Below, piece after piece: positions 34,578-44,852 of a DNA stretch of 64,000 nucleotides. How positions within the stretch are numbered: the first letter of the stretch is position 1; the number at the start of each line of letters is the position of its first letter. Origin of the DNA: Molossus alvarezi (taxonomy: Eukaryota; Chordata; Mammalia; Chiroptera; Molossidae); assembly GCA_037176705.1 (NCBI GenBank), contig CM073908.1, forward strand, positions 131,615,430 through 131,679,429, read 5' to 3'. A model generated the notes under the pieces. That model was not told the origin of the DNA. It did not search any database and was given only the letters and a program-made list of their open reading frames with translations. Position numbers and translations under genes: made by a program.

Positions 34578-35065
34578 TAGTGTTCATAATAACCAAAGAT
34601 AGGAGACAATCCAAACGCTCTCAACAGTAAAACTGCCACCCAATCATAGTGTAATCATTTAATGGAAAACTATACAACAAAGAAAATAAATGAAGTACTT
34701 CCATATGCAACATCATGTATGATTCTCACAACGTTGAGCAATACAAAACAGAAAAAAATCTATAAATGATCCCCTTTATAAAAGTTCAAAAATAGGTAAT
34801 ACAAATCTGTGGTGTAAGAACTGTGCTCATAAATTGGTGGGGAGGGAGGGAGGGAGGGAGGGAGGGAGGGAGGGAGGGAGGGAGGGAGGGAGGGAAGGAC
34901 TAGTGAGTAAGAAAGGACAAAATGTGGGTTTTCAGAGGTGCTAGTAAATTATTATTCCTCGATTTGGGTAGTCCATACATGTGTGTTCACTTTGTGATTA
35001 TTCATTGAGCTGGACACCTACTTTCTTTGTGCACATTACAGTTTAGTAAAACCTTAGTAAAAATA
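34578..35065 (+). mobile_element. Old L1 3' UTR (3' part of the interrupted L1M)
   Basis: Resumes old L1M text with gtgttcataataaccaaaga, aatggaaaactatacaacaa, tatgattctcacaacgttga and tgttcactttgtgattattc. Relative to the 5' part that ends at 33008, a few hundred bases of the old element seem to be missing. Confidence 0.7.
34837..34897. repeat. (GGGA)n microsatellite, about 15 units
   Basis: Uninterrupted GGGA units inside the old L1 3' UTR. Runs of GGG separated by one A can form a G-quadruplex on the plus strand. Confidence 0.97.
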
Positions 35066-35069
35066 TAAT

Positions 35070-35685
35070 TCATAAAAATACACGGTTTGGAGATGCTCAC
35101 TTTTGCCATTATTAGTAAAAATATTTTTCAAGGCAAATCAGTAGTATTAAAAAAGCAAGAGAGGTATTTAACAGATCAAAGATAACCTATCTTTTAAATT
35201 TTTCATAGTCCCTATATGAAATAAAATACTAATTATTAACTATTCTTATGTAAGTAAATTTGGCACAACAAAAAATAAAAACACTTTATTTGATGACGAG
35301 TTACTATGTTTACCTGCAAATAAGAAAGCTCCATTAATTTTAATTATAGTTTAGAAATCAGATTTTCCATTAAATCAAGCTGGCTTCTCTTATTTGCCAG
35401 GATTAAATTTTGATGCATTTGGGTATTTCTACACATCATTAACATGGTGAATGCAATCAACTTTGGTGAAATTCAGACAAATTAGTCTGTCTATGCATTT
35501 CTGACATAAAAGTCATATTAACATTTCTTTTCTTTTCTCCTGACATACTCTCTTTTCTAAAGCTGTGTTGTGCATCATTTATGTGTGGGAAGCTATGAAC
35601 TTACCATTTAAAATGCCATCTTCAGATCACATAGTAGTAACATGTTCTTTGTTAACATCACAGCAGTTCATTACAGGAGATGGAA
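35070..35685. other. Unassigned AT-rich sequence
   Basis: No gene or repeat is recognised. Confidence 0.3.
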
Positions 35686-35689
35686 CACT

Positions 35690-35815
35690 GCACTGAAAAG
35701 GCAGAGGGCAACCTCTGTCATTAATCATCTCAGTGATTTTGGGTGAATCACTTTACCACATCAGGCCTCAGTGATCACATATGTAATATGAAAGATGAAA
35801 CAGTACCTACCAATA
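35690..35815 (+). mobile_element. MIR SINE fragment
   Basis: Plus-strand MIR core: tcagtgattttgggtgaatc, actttaccacatcaggcctc and gtaatatgaaagatgaaaca. Confidence 0.6.
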
Positions 35816-35819
35816 TTTA

Positions 35820-36670
35820 AGGAGCCTATGCAACTACTTAGGCTTAGCTTTTTGGTTTTTGATAGCGATGATTTACTAAAAGACATTGTGATTATTCTTT
35901 CTCTGTTCTACTCCATCCTATCTTGAGTTATAGGACCCAACCCTCCTGCTTGCTTATATTGCACACTAAACTCAAGGCATTACATGACTATGTTTTTTCT
36001 CTTTTGAGTTACATCCTTAGATTTATCCACTCTTAAAAATGTCATGCTGTACATTGTATATATGATTAAATTACAGTAATCCCCCCTACCCAGAAAGACT
36101 TTAAAACTCTTACGTATTTTTCTTTTATTCATTTGAACCTAAGGCCAAACTACCCTGAAACTGATTTGAAACTATATAAGTCTATATGATCTGTTGTGCC
36201 AATTTCACCTGAGCCTAGCCTCTCTAGAAAAAGAAATCCAAACTAGTCCCAGAGGAACACCAAAATATTAAAGACATATAGCACTTAGATCAACAAATTA
36301 ATCCTATGCACTCAGTGAAAAATAACAATAAGTAACTGAGTTTCAAAGTTTTTGCATAAAATCTTCGTTTTCATTCCCATGCACCAACATATGTGCTTGA
36401 AACCCCATATTTAAAGTCTACTATTTAATTTACTTTCTAATATCCTTTGTCTTTATCAATGTTCACTTAAGACACAAGAATTCTAGTGAACTCTGATTTT
36501 TACAGAAGTCCTTAGGTACATACTTATCAACCCAAGTCTGCCCAACCTAGACAAAAGATATCTGGGGGGGGGGGGACAAACTAATATTAAAACTTATTAG
36601 ATAAATATGCTAAATATTATAATTTGTAAAAAGCCTATTATCCTAATCAGAAAATTGACATATTAGCCAG
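35820..36670. other. Unassigned sequence with a 12-G run
   Basis: A run of 12 G lies at 36564-36575. Otherwise no gene or repeat is recognised. Confidence 0.4.
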
Positions 36671-36682
36671 CCAAAACACTTT

Positions 36683-36935
36683 TTTTTAAATCCTTACATA
36701 AGGATATTTTTTAAATTTTGTCCAGACAGAGTAGGAGGAAGGGAGAGAGAGGCACAGAGGCAGAGAGAGAGAAACATTGATGTGAGAGAGACACATCCAC
36801 TGGTTGCCTCCCACACAACCTTGACCAGGGCCAGGGACGAACTGCAACTGTGTTACGTGCCCTTGACCAGAATCAAAACCACAGCTCATTGGTCCATGGG
36901 CTGACACTCTAAATGCTGAGCCGAACCAGCCAGGG
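36683..36935 (-). mobile_element. Ves SINE, group A, diverged
   Basis: The antisense copy starts with the T-run and a decayed hairpin (tccttacataagga) and ends at gagccgaaccagccaggg. Flanking ccaaaacactttt (36671-) and ccaaaatcactttt (36936-) differ by a one-base indel. Confidence 0.9.
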
Positions 36936-37130
36936 CCAAAATCACTTTTATAATGACTATATGGTGGCCCACAAGATTAAGGTCATAAAATATAAAAGCG
37001 CAAATGACTATAGCACATTTCAATTAGAATTCCATGACAGCTCCCAATTCCACTGGCCAATTTCTACAGTATTTTAGTCTCTGTAAAATAAATGCTGAGT
37101 ACTGAAAAGGGTATATCTAAAGGAAAGCTC

Positions 37131-37190
37131 ATTGCTGCACCAATTTACATTCCCACCAGCAGTGAATGAGGGTTCTAATCCTTAGTTCAT
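37131..37190 (-). mobile_element. Short antisense L1 ORF2 fragment
   Basis: tgcaccaatttacattccca and ccagcagtgaatgagggttc are the reverse complement of a well-known ORF2 stretch. Only about 60 bp remain. Confidence 0.6.
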
Positions 37191-37194
37191 CTTT

Positions 37195-39100
37195 ACTTAC
37201 CATGTTAAAACTCATTATTTTCTCACTAACAAATGATTTCATTAAAATAAAAATATTACTTAGTTTTTACTTTGTCTTGGGCTTTTATTTCTCCCATCCT
37301 GTTTTCTGGTTTTTATAGCATAAAAATGAGCCCTAATTTTAATGCTTAAAACTTAATGTGCCTATCCAGACTTTGTCTTTGTCACTCCCACAATCCATCC
37401 TCAGCCCCAGCAAGCTTTCAACCTTCCTTTTCCATCTTATTACTATTGCTCCCTTAAAGTAATAAAGAACCATGAGGTTCATGATTCTTTAGCAATGTCA
37501 GAATTTTAGAACCTGCATAAATTATGAGACAAAAAACATTGTTTCAGTAAGTGATGAATTTCAAGTCACTGGGACCATGAACAAGGAACCATAATTTAAA
37601 TTACATTCTCTCAATATGTCTTATTTATAGATGCTTATGTTCACATTTAATATGGGGTCTCAGAAACCAGATCTCAGTAACAATTATTCTGTTGTTTAAA
37701 GCAGCTTATTTCTTACTATTATAAAAATAATGCTACTCAAAGAAATAACTGCTGCTTGTTGGGTTTCCTTTGTTTCCCTTCTAATACTAAAGGTGGGAAT
37801 GCTCAAAGGCTGAGATTCATTTTATAGTTGTACATTCCTATTCCCTTTTAGCCAAATAGCCTATAGAGCAAAGATATCAGTGGCACAGTTTTTTTTTTTC
37901 TGTCTCATTTTTCTGTATTTGGCATCTAATATAACATTTACATAAACCATGAAAAAAAGAGTATTAACAGTTATGGTATACATACATGTTCTGCAATCAC
38001 AAACAGTTGGACTATACAGAAAAACTAAAAGAACAAGTTTAACTATTATTGTGACTAATATCATTAGCAAGTAGGTTAAAATGATCAAATAAAATGGATC
38101 TGGGTTTAATATCAATCCATAGGTATACAAGCCTTCTCAACGTCTTGGGATAGCTGTCTACCTCTGGTGTCAGTGGCTTTTAGTCCTTGAGGAGTCTTTG
38201 ATGTCTGTAGACAGGGGTAGATGTCCACTCATGGTTAGGAATCTGATAACATCCCTTTCAATAAGGTTGGAAAGTGTCTTTAATTTGATGTCCTTTCCAA
38301 AAACAAAAAAACAAAACAAACAAACAAACAAACAAACAAAAAAGCAATATCTAAAGTCTTTGTCTCATGGGAGCTTGCTATAAAAGTAAGTGGTTACCAA
38401 TTTGGTTTTTTCTTGAAGTGACTCTATCAAACTGTGGCAATAGAGTAAGATGCCTCCTTTGTAATTTTTAGCTCATAAATTCTTTCATCTAAGTTTAACT
38501 TAAATGTACAGTAATACATGAAGGAAAGCCAAAACCAAAAAATGGGGTGCCAAGGAGCCAGTAAGAACCACATAATCATCTGGGGTTTCCTATAGCCTAG
38601 ACTATTTGTTTAATTTACAATAATAGTTTACCCATGATATAACCTAGAAGTTTTTTTTATCACTTATTTTACAATGCTTTCCATGCAATTTAACATCAAA
38701 AACAAATCATTTAAAGTGTTCAATGGGCTTTTCTGGAAAAACACAAAGTTATTCCTATATATAAATTAAGATTTTTAACCCTTAAAACTACAATTTCTCA
38801 TGAAAACTAAGCAGTCAAACGTATGACATTTTGTAACCTCTAGAAACACTTTTTTTCATAAACAATATAAGTCCATTATTAACATGGGGTTCTTTTTTTA
38901 GAACCCAAACAAAATAAAAACTTTTACTTAAGCCAACAAACTTAAGATAACTTGTATTTACCAAGGATTAATCTTAGTTTCTATATTTCTGAGAATTTTA
39001 GAATATTCAATCCTTACAAGTACTTGTTTTTAAATTAACTTTGACAATACCATCTGGAGGTAGAAAATTATCTCACATTTATAACATTCACATATAGACA
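37195..39100. other. Unassigned sequence with a CAAA microsatellite
   Basis: No gene is recognised in 1.9 kb. A (CAAA)n tract lies at about 38300-38342. An 89-codon minus frame at 37861-38130 is hydrophobic (several leucine/isoleucine/valine-rich stretches), but AT-rich sequence often gives this and no family matches. The region could be an unrecognised LTR/ERV interior. Confidence 0.35.
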
Positions 39101-39103
39101 TAC

Positions 39104-39157
39104 ATTTGGGGATCTCAACAATTATCATCATCCCATTGGCTATTCGAGTTGAGGAAG
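39104..39157. repeat. 54-bp direct repeat, copy 1
   Basis: Identical to 39882-39935 except at one base (53 of 54). It includes ttatcatcatcccattggct. This copy sits in MIR-like sequence, which continues to about 39190 (gacacagagaatagttggat), so it may be the source copy. Confidence 0.93.
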
Positions 39158-39190
39158 AGAGACACAGAGAATAGTTGGATTCAAATTTTG
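39105..39190 (-). mobile_element. Possible MIR fragment
   Basis: The reverse-complement MIR pattern of an ATTATTATCCC-like stretch, then gaggaagagagacacagaga and attcaaat, is visible. A run ggctattcgag does not fit MIR. Confidence 0.4.
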
Positions 39191-39469
39191 TTTTGGATAC
39201 CTTTTATAACTTATATTTGTCCTTGACAAGTCAAATTCCAAATGACCTTCACCCTTTTAAAATAAGGACAGCCATTTTTAATACCTCAAAGAATTGGGTT
39301 GACACAGAAATGACATCATAGGTTGACCAATTTATCTAAAATATTTTTGAAGCTTTGAGATACCAATTAAATATGCTTTCCATTCTTTCTGTTTAATTTT
39401 ATAGTCAGCTTTTTCTAATTATACACACAAAAGATTAATTTAGAAATATTAAAGGATCATCCTTTTGGT

Positions 39470-40620
39470 CATGTGGCCGTTTGTTATAGGTCTTGTCAGT
39501 ATCAGTAGCACAACATCCCACATTATTTTTGAGATCTGTAGAGTCTGAACGAATTTCTAGGAAAAATCAACCTTTATACTCACATCTCCAGATAAACCAA
39601 TGCAGTAAATATCCCTATATGACTGCTTTACATCTTCGAGGAATTTTTTCTTCAGGCAACCCCATGAAGATTCTTAGTCACCTAAGAATACTTGAGCAAG
39701 GGCCACTGAGAGCATATAGGACGTCACTGGTACCATAACACTTCCCAAGGCATGGCCCCTCTCTCAGAGTAAACCCATTCCAGGGTGCCCTGCCCTTCTC
39801 ACCAGGGCTTCTCCTGGCTTCTTTGGGATCAGCTGTGCTACTGCAATGGATGCCTCATAGCACCCACTTCTGCCACCTGGGATTTGGGGATCTCAACAAT
39901 TATCATCATCCCATTGGCTATTCGAGTTGGGGAAGCAAGTGTCTTTTCTCTTCCAGAGCTAAGAAGAGTTCAGTCTCTCATTTAACCAGCAATGATTTTG
40001 TTCAGACCCTCATAAGCAATTGAAGTAAAAACCAAAAGGAAAAGCAGCAACTCATTTTTCCCCCTTTCCCTGGGTTATCTGAAACATTATCCACATCAAG
40101 GATTTTCTAAGAATAGCTCAAATAAATTCATGGCCCTTCTTCTTGAAGCAAGGAGGCCTTCAATTCCAAGAGAAATTCATCCAAGTTCACCCAACAAAGA
40201 CTGGGGAGCTGGTGGGGGCACAATGGGCCCCTGCTTGTACCTACCACTGGGTTCAAGTACGCAGGGTGGTCCTGGGTGGGCTTCTTCAGAACCCCGCCAT
40301 ATTGTGCAAAGTAAATTTCAATGTAAAAAATATCCAAACCTGTGGAGAATTTTTATACAAGTTTACTTGAGCACTGAGGACAGTGGTGGGGAGCAAGATC
40401 TCAAATGCTCCTCAGTGGCACAGTGTTAACTATGTAAATTGGATTACTGCTATTGTTTGTTCATTCTGCCTAGGCAGCATGATCTGGACTGATTTTTTGG
40501 TGCTTATTATCTGTGGAAAAGGGGCTAAACAGCATCATATTTTGTACCCTTTCAGCCAGTTGAGCCACAAATATTTTTGATTCTGAACAAACATTTTAGT
40601 TTTCCATCCAGATTTTCAGA
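39470..40620. other. Unidentified repeat-poor block with several overlapping frames
   Basis: About 1.15 kb of more balanced base composition than its surroundings. Frames include 81 codons (39493-39738), 99 codons (40130-40429) and 65 codons (40383-40580) on the plus strand, and 69 codons (40128-40337) on the minus strand. None shows a domain I recognise, and stops break each frame. It could be a decayed processed pseudogene, a decayed ERV interior or simple non-coding DNA. No flanking A-tail or target duplication is evident. The second copy of the 54-bp repeat lies inside it. Confidence 0.35.
39882..39935. repeat. 54-bp direct repeat, copy 2
   Basis: Matches 39104-39157 at 53 of 54 bases, 778 bp downstream, same orientation. 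Flanking sequence is unrelated on both sides. Confidence 0.93.
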
Positions 40621-40624
40621 TTGG

Positions 40625-41070
40625 CGCCCTCACTTGTAGTGTTGCTAATCAACATCTGGGCCAACAGAGAAACTGTGCTTCAAGCATACAAACTAAATCA
40701 CATTCATTTGTCTACAAAAAATATAACTATGTTGATGCCATGGAAATACTCCGTTTATTAAGCAGGTCCCTTTGCACCTGTTTGGTGATCAGCCCAATTT
40801 AATCTAGGCTCTTCCCTAAATATTAATGGAGTTGAACAGGCAAAAACTTTCAAATCCTTGGCACCTTCAAGAAAGGAACAGTGAAAGAATATTATGAAAA
40901 GTTAACACATTTAGAGTATCCTAATTATGTATGTGTTTAATGTCCACATTGTCAAGGAAAGACAAGCATAATTACTTTAACATCAATTGCAGATAGCCTC
41001 TTAACAAGAACAGAGGATGTAAAAGGTAAAGTCCATGGGTAAAGAAAGAAGGCTATTAAGAACATAAAGT
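40625..41070. other. Unassigned sequence
   Basis: No gene or repeat is recognised. Confidence 0.3.
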
Positions 41071-41073
41071 TTT

Positions 41074-41170
41074 GCCCTGGCCAGTTTTGTTCAGTGGTTG
41101 GAGCGTCAGTCTGCGGACCAGAGAGTCCTGGGTTTGGTTCTGCTAGGGGCATGTACCCTCCCCGCCCAAA
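41074..41170 (+). mobile_element. Ves SINE, group A, lacking its middle and 3' body
   Basis: The head runs from gccctggccagttttgttca to ggggcatgtacc, then jumps to a short C-rich stretch and an A-run at about 41168. The CT-rich part and hairpin are missing. Weakly similar flanks (aagaacataaagtttt and aagaacaaaattttta) suggest a true insertion with an internal deletion. Confidence 0.8.
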
Positions 41171-41209
41171 AAAAGAACAAAATTTTTATGGTTGACTTTC
41201 CTCCCCTCC

Positions 41210-41525
41210 AATATGACACATTACAATCACCTGGGAAAGCTTTGAAAAATACCAGCACTTGAGATGGTGTGTATAAAGCATTAAAAGCATAACTAAGGCA
41301 TGGGTCCCATCCTAAATCAAATGAAACCTAAAAACCGGATCACTGGTGATGGGTCTCAGGGTTTGTTGAACTGTAAAGTGCATGCAAATCACCAGACGAT
41401 CTTAAAGTGCAGGGTCTCATTCAGTAATTCTGGAGCATGGTACAAGATTCTGGATTTCTAATAAGCATTCCCATAATTCCTATGGCATTCCACCAACCAC
41501 ACTTTGAGTAGCAAGGTTACTTGTA
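41210..41525. mobile_element. Two decayed MER5-like hAT-Charlie fossils
   Basis: The first (about 41218-41345) has attacaatcacctgggaaagc and the second (about 41345-41520) has gtgcatgcaaatcaccagac and aaagtgcagggtctcattca. Both resemble MER5-group non-autonomous hAT elements. They are strongly diverged. Confidence 0.5.
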
Positions 41526-41528
41526 GTC

Positions 41529-41702
41529 CAGTGGTTCTGAGACATGAACGTGCCTCAGATTCCTTTCAGGGCTTGTTAAACAGAGTGCTGGGCCCTATCC
41601 CCAGAATTCGTAATCGTTAGATCTGGATTGGAGCCTAAGAATGTGCTTTCCCTGGTGGTGCTGATGAAGCTGGTCATGGAGCACACATTTTGAGAATCAC
41701 TG
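41529..41702 (+). mobile_element. MER5A-like hAT-Charlie element
   Basis: Ends cagtggttctgag and tgagaatcactg form inverted termini. The interior (cagggcttgttaaacagagt, gctgggccctatccccagaa, ggtggtgctgatgaagctgg) follows MER5A in order. Flanking 8-mers ttgtagtc and ctttaggc agree at 5 of 8 positions. No transposase. Confidence 0.8.
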
Positions 41703-41709
41703 CTTTAGG

Positions 41710-43170
41710 CTACATCTAAACCCTACCACACAAAAAAATAATGCTCATTAAGACACAAAACTAGCTCTCACGAAGTATAGATATTAAAGCAGTAGGCCTC
41801 TGAAATGCATTAACTCACTCAGCATATATTTTCAAAAGGTTATCAGACTTCCATTTGAAGCAAAGTTACTACCCTGCTGGAAACATACTGTTATAGTTGT
41901 CAGATCAGCAGTGAGGGAGGGGGAGAAATACTAGAAAGCAGTCGTGGAACTTATAAAGCACAACAGGTGTCAGTAAACCCTCTCTGCCAAAAATATCAGT
42001 TCCTTGACCTCACTCACTATGTAGCCATTTGTTCTCAGTTATCAGCAACCTGTAGACACCTACATTGGCCTTATTCAGAAGTGACTCTCAGTAAGGTTTA
42101 GAGGCATGTGGGGCACACGAGGTCTTTCCTTTTGCTAGTGACTTGCATCTGTATTTCTACCTGCATAAATGATAATAAATAAATAAATACATACATACAT
42201 ACATACATACATACATACACACTTGCTGAAATCCTAAAATAGGGGCTGCTTGATAAATGTTAGTGTTCTAGCTGCCATTATACATTTGCCAAGTGCTGAC
42301 TGCCTAGACCCTGGAACTCATTTCTGCACACACATTCTGCTCTCCCAGCTCCCCCCAACCTACATACACATATTAATTATCTTTATTTTGTAATTTTTCT
42401 TACCTAACAGACCCACAACTGAACAGATCCTATATTTAATGTGTCCATTTCCCCAGCCCTTGCTCCTTTTTTGAACCCTTAATCTGATATCACCTTTAAC
42501 CAGCATTAGTCCATCTTCAACTACTCTGTGCATGTAGGAATTAGATGCATGGTCTACCTATGCCAGTAATCAAATGCACATCTCCTAAATTCTATAACAC
42601 TCTATAAGAATATTTCTGCCTCATCATACAGGAGGGGACAATATCACCATGGAACTTTTGACCTTTCACCCAGTTATCCACTAATCACTTTTAGAAAGAG
42701 AAATGGATTATCTGAATGGAGCTTGCTTGGAGCCTAAAGCCCTTTGGTCCATATTACATGCTTAAAAGCAAGACAAGGCATACTCTGTCTCTCCCTGTCT
42801 GTTAAACCAACTACTCCCAAGCTTCTGGCAGACCCATTTCAGGTGTCTGACATCTTTGTTCCATCCTCTTTGACTTAGTCATTGAATTACTTAAAGTCAA
42901 GATGGTCCCAGCTTTTCTTACAATAAAGCTGGAAAGGTGAACCCTTTCTGAGTCCTTGTAATTATTTTCAGTTGATTAGAACTTAAGAGGGGGAAGGAGG
43001 GAATCTGAGAGTTTGTACTCATTCCCTGAGTCTTGCATATATTTGTTGCTCCTTGTATTTATTCCTATAATATCGGTTTTTAAAAAAATCATTCTGCATA
43101 AATTTTAGATATCTGATTTCTTCTTTATCATAGTATAGGTATCTACAAGTGGTATAATTGAATCGAAAGT
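41710..43170. other. Unassigned sequence with an (ACAT)n microsatellite
   Basis: An AAAT/ACAT microsatellite lies at about 42174-42222. The part at 42370-42965 ends with a polyadenylation-like cttacaataaagctggaaag and could be an unrecognised LTR, but I cannot assign it. No gene is recognised. Confidence 0.35.
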
Positions 43171-43174
43171 ATAT

Positions 43175-43440
43175 TAAAAAGTACATAAAGTAACTAAGTC
43201 CTGGGAATATAATATACAGCATGGTGGCCACAGTTCATAACACTGTATTGTATATTTGAAAGTTAAGAGAATAAATCTTAAAAGTTCTCATCACAAGGAA
43301 AAAAAAACTGTACCTATGCGTGGTGATGGAAGTGAACTAGACTTATGGTGATCATTTTGCAATATATACAAATATCAAAACATTACGTTGTACACCTGAA
43401 AGTAATTTAATGTTATATGTCAATTATATCTCAATAAAAA
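43175..43440 (+). mobile_element. Old L1 3' end (L1MA type)
   Basis: gggaatataatatacagcat, cattacgttgtacacctgaa and tatgtcaattatatctcaat are in the order of an L1MA 3' UTR on the plus strand. Confidence 0.8.
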
Positions 43441-43464
43441 TGCATGAGCATTATAAAGTCTCTG

Positions 43465-43645
43465 ATATATACTGACAATGTTTTTCCACAAAGTTTTTAA
43501 CAATTCGCCATCTCACCAACAGTATATGAAAATGCTATATTATTTTATCCTCATGGCCGTATCAACTGAGTATAACCATTTTTAAATATTTGTCAATATT
43601 ACAGAAAAAATAACTTTAATGTTTCCTTTGATTAGCTAGTTTGAA
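43465..43645 (-). mobile_element. Old L1 ORF2 fragment, antisense
   Basis: gccatctcaccaacagtata and the following text resemble the reverse complement of ORF2 in an old L1. Short and decayed. Confidence 0.5.
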
Positions 43646-43909
43646 CAATTTAATATGTTTATTATTTATTTAGATTTTCTTGGTAAATTACTGCTCTATA
43701 GATTTTGTAATGTTCACATTGAATATTGAAAACTATATATTTTAAAATTATTTTCAAGGGACCATTTTCAGAAAAGATATGCTTTGCATGACAATAAAAA
43801 TAAGGAACACCATTATTTTCCTCCATAGACAGGAAGTCTGTTTCCCAGTCTTCACTGCACTTAGACTGGGGTGATATGACTGCTAGTCTGAGGCAGTTAA
43901 GGGTGTTGT

Positions 43910-43911
<2 letters not shown>

Positions 43912-43955
<44 letters not shown>

Positions 43956-43979
43956 CCTCTCTCTTTCTCTTTCTCTCTC
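43912..43979. repeat. (CT)n microsatellite
   Basis: About 19 uninterrupted CT units followed by imperfect CT/T-rich units. The glutamate/arginine-repeat minus frame at 43662-44045 is read-through of this tract. Confidence 0.97.
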
Positions 43980-44043
43980 AACCATATAACAAGAAGCAAA
44001 GAATTCTTGAGTTGGCAAAATTGCAATAAGGAAGCCTGAAGTC

Positions 44044-44090
44044 ACCCTGGCTGGTTTTGCTCAGCGGTTAAAGCATCGGCCTGCAGTCCC
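44044..44090 (+). mobile_element. Ves SINE head only
   Basis: About 46 bases of the tRNA-like head (ccctggctggttttgctcag through ggcctgcagtcc) with an A box, then unrelated LTR sequence. No CT-rich part, hairpin or A-tail follows. Loss of the 3' end is unusual for an L1-mobilised SINE and suggests a later deletion. Confidence 0.75.
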
Positions 44091-44284
44091 AACGTAGACT
44101 GAAGTCTCAGTGTAGAGGCCTCAATAACCAATATGGAAGTCGTCCTAGACATCCTTACTTGGGAAAAAGCTACTGACTTGCAAACAACTGTGATGTGAGT
44201 GAAAATAAACATTTTATGTTGAGACCCTACATAACCTAATATAACACAGAACAGCTAACTAATAAAGGGGATTAGACCTAAAAC

Positions 44285-44545
44285 CAGTAGCTATAAATTG
44301 GGAGTGGATTTGCACTCCAAAGGGGATATTGACATTGTATGGAGACATTTTTAATTATTACAACTTGGTGTATATTCCTGGCATCTGGTTAGCAGAGACA
44401 AAGGAAGTTACTAAGCATCCTATAATGTATAAGACTGGACCCACAACAAAAGTTGATCCAATCTAAAATATCAATAGTGCTTAGGTGGGGGCCTTCCCTA
44501 AATCTATCATATCTGTATGACATTTTTTCCCAGTTTATCTTTGGC
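44285..44545. other. Unassigned sequence
   Basis: No gene or repeat is recognised. Confidence 0.3.
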
Positions 44546-44567
44546 TCTTAAACTTTTTTGTAGTTGG

Positions 44568-44832
44568 GCCCTGGCCAGTTTGGCTCAGCGGTTAGAGCGT
44601 CAGCCTGCGGTCCACAGAGACCCGGGTTCGGTTCCCGCTAAGGGCATGTACCTTGGCTGCAGTTTGTTCCCGGCCCTGGTTGGGTCGTGTGGGTGGCGGC
44701 CACTCGATGTGTCCCTTTCACATCGATGTTTCTCTCTCTTCCTCTCTCTCCTTCCCACTCTATCTGAGTAAAAAATGGAAAAATGTCCTCGGGTGAGGAT
44801 AAAAAATAAAAAATAAATAAAAAAATAAAAAA
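44568..44832 (+). mobile_element. Ves SINE, group A, with perfect 18-bp target duplications
   Basis: Perfect duplications aaacttttttgtagttgg lie at 44550-44567 and 44833-44850. It has an intact head, A and B boxes, a CT-rich part, hairpin cctcgggtgagg and a long A/T-rich tail of AAAAAT-type units. Diagnostic ggtccacagagacccggg. Recent insertion. Confidence 0.96.
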
Positions 44833-44852
44833 AAACTTTTTTGTAGTTGGTT

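Larger units (their letters stand above)
43825..44280 (+). mobile_element. MLT1-like LTR (ERVL-MaLR), interrupted
   Basis: The 5' part contains tttcccagtcttcactgcac and the 3' end has tttatgttgagaccctacat and cagctaactaataaag, as in MaLR LTRs. A CT microsatellite (43912-43979) and a Ves head (44044-44090) lie inside. It is an old non-autonomous LTR fossil with no coding content. Confidence 0.5.

Noticed and set aside
39105..39190. Calling the first 54-bp copy simply a MIR pair
   Set aside because: The duplicated segment includes sequence that does not fit MIR, and the identity of the two copies is far too high for independent MIR fossils.
40622..40632. tggcgccc as a retroviral primer-binding site (tRNA-Lys type)
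   Set aside because: Only eight bases match and there is no LTR end or downstream gag. A chance match is likely.
42174..42222. A CRISPR-like array
   Set aside because: It is a simple tetranucleotide repeat in eukaryotic DNA, without spacers.
43662..44045. A 127-codon minus frame rich in glutamate and arginine
   Set aside because: The central part is translation of the (CT)n microsatellite and the rest is LTR sequence.
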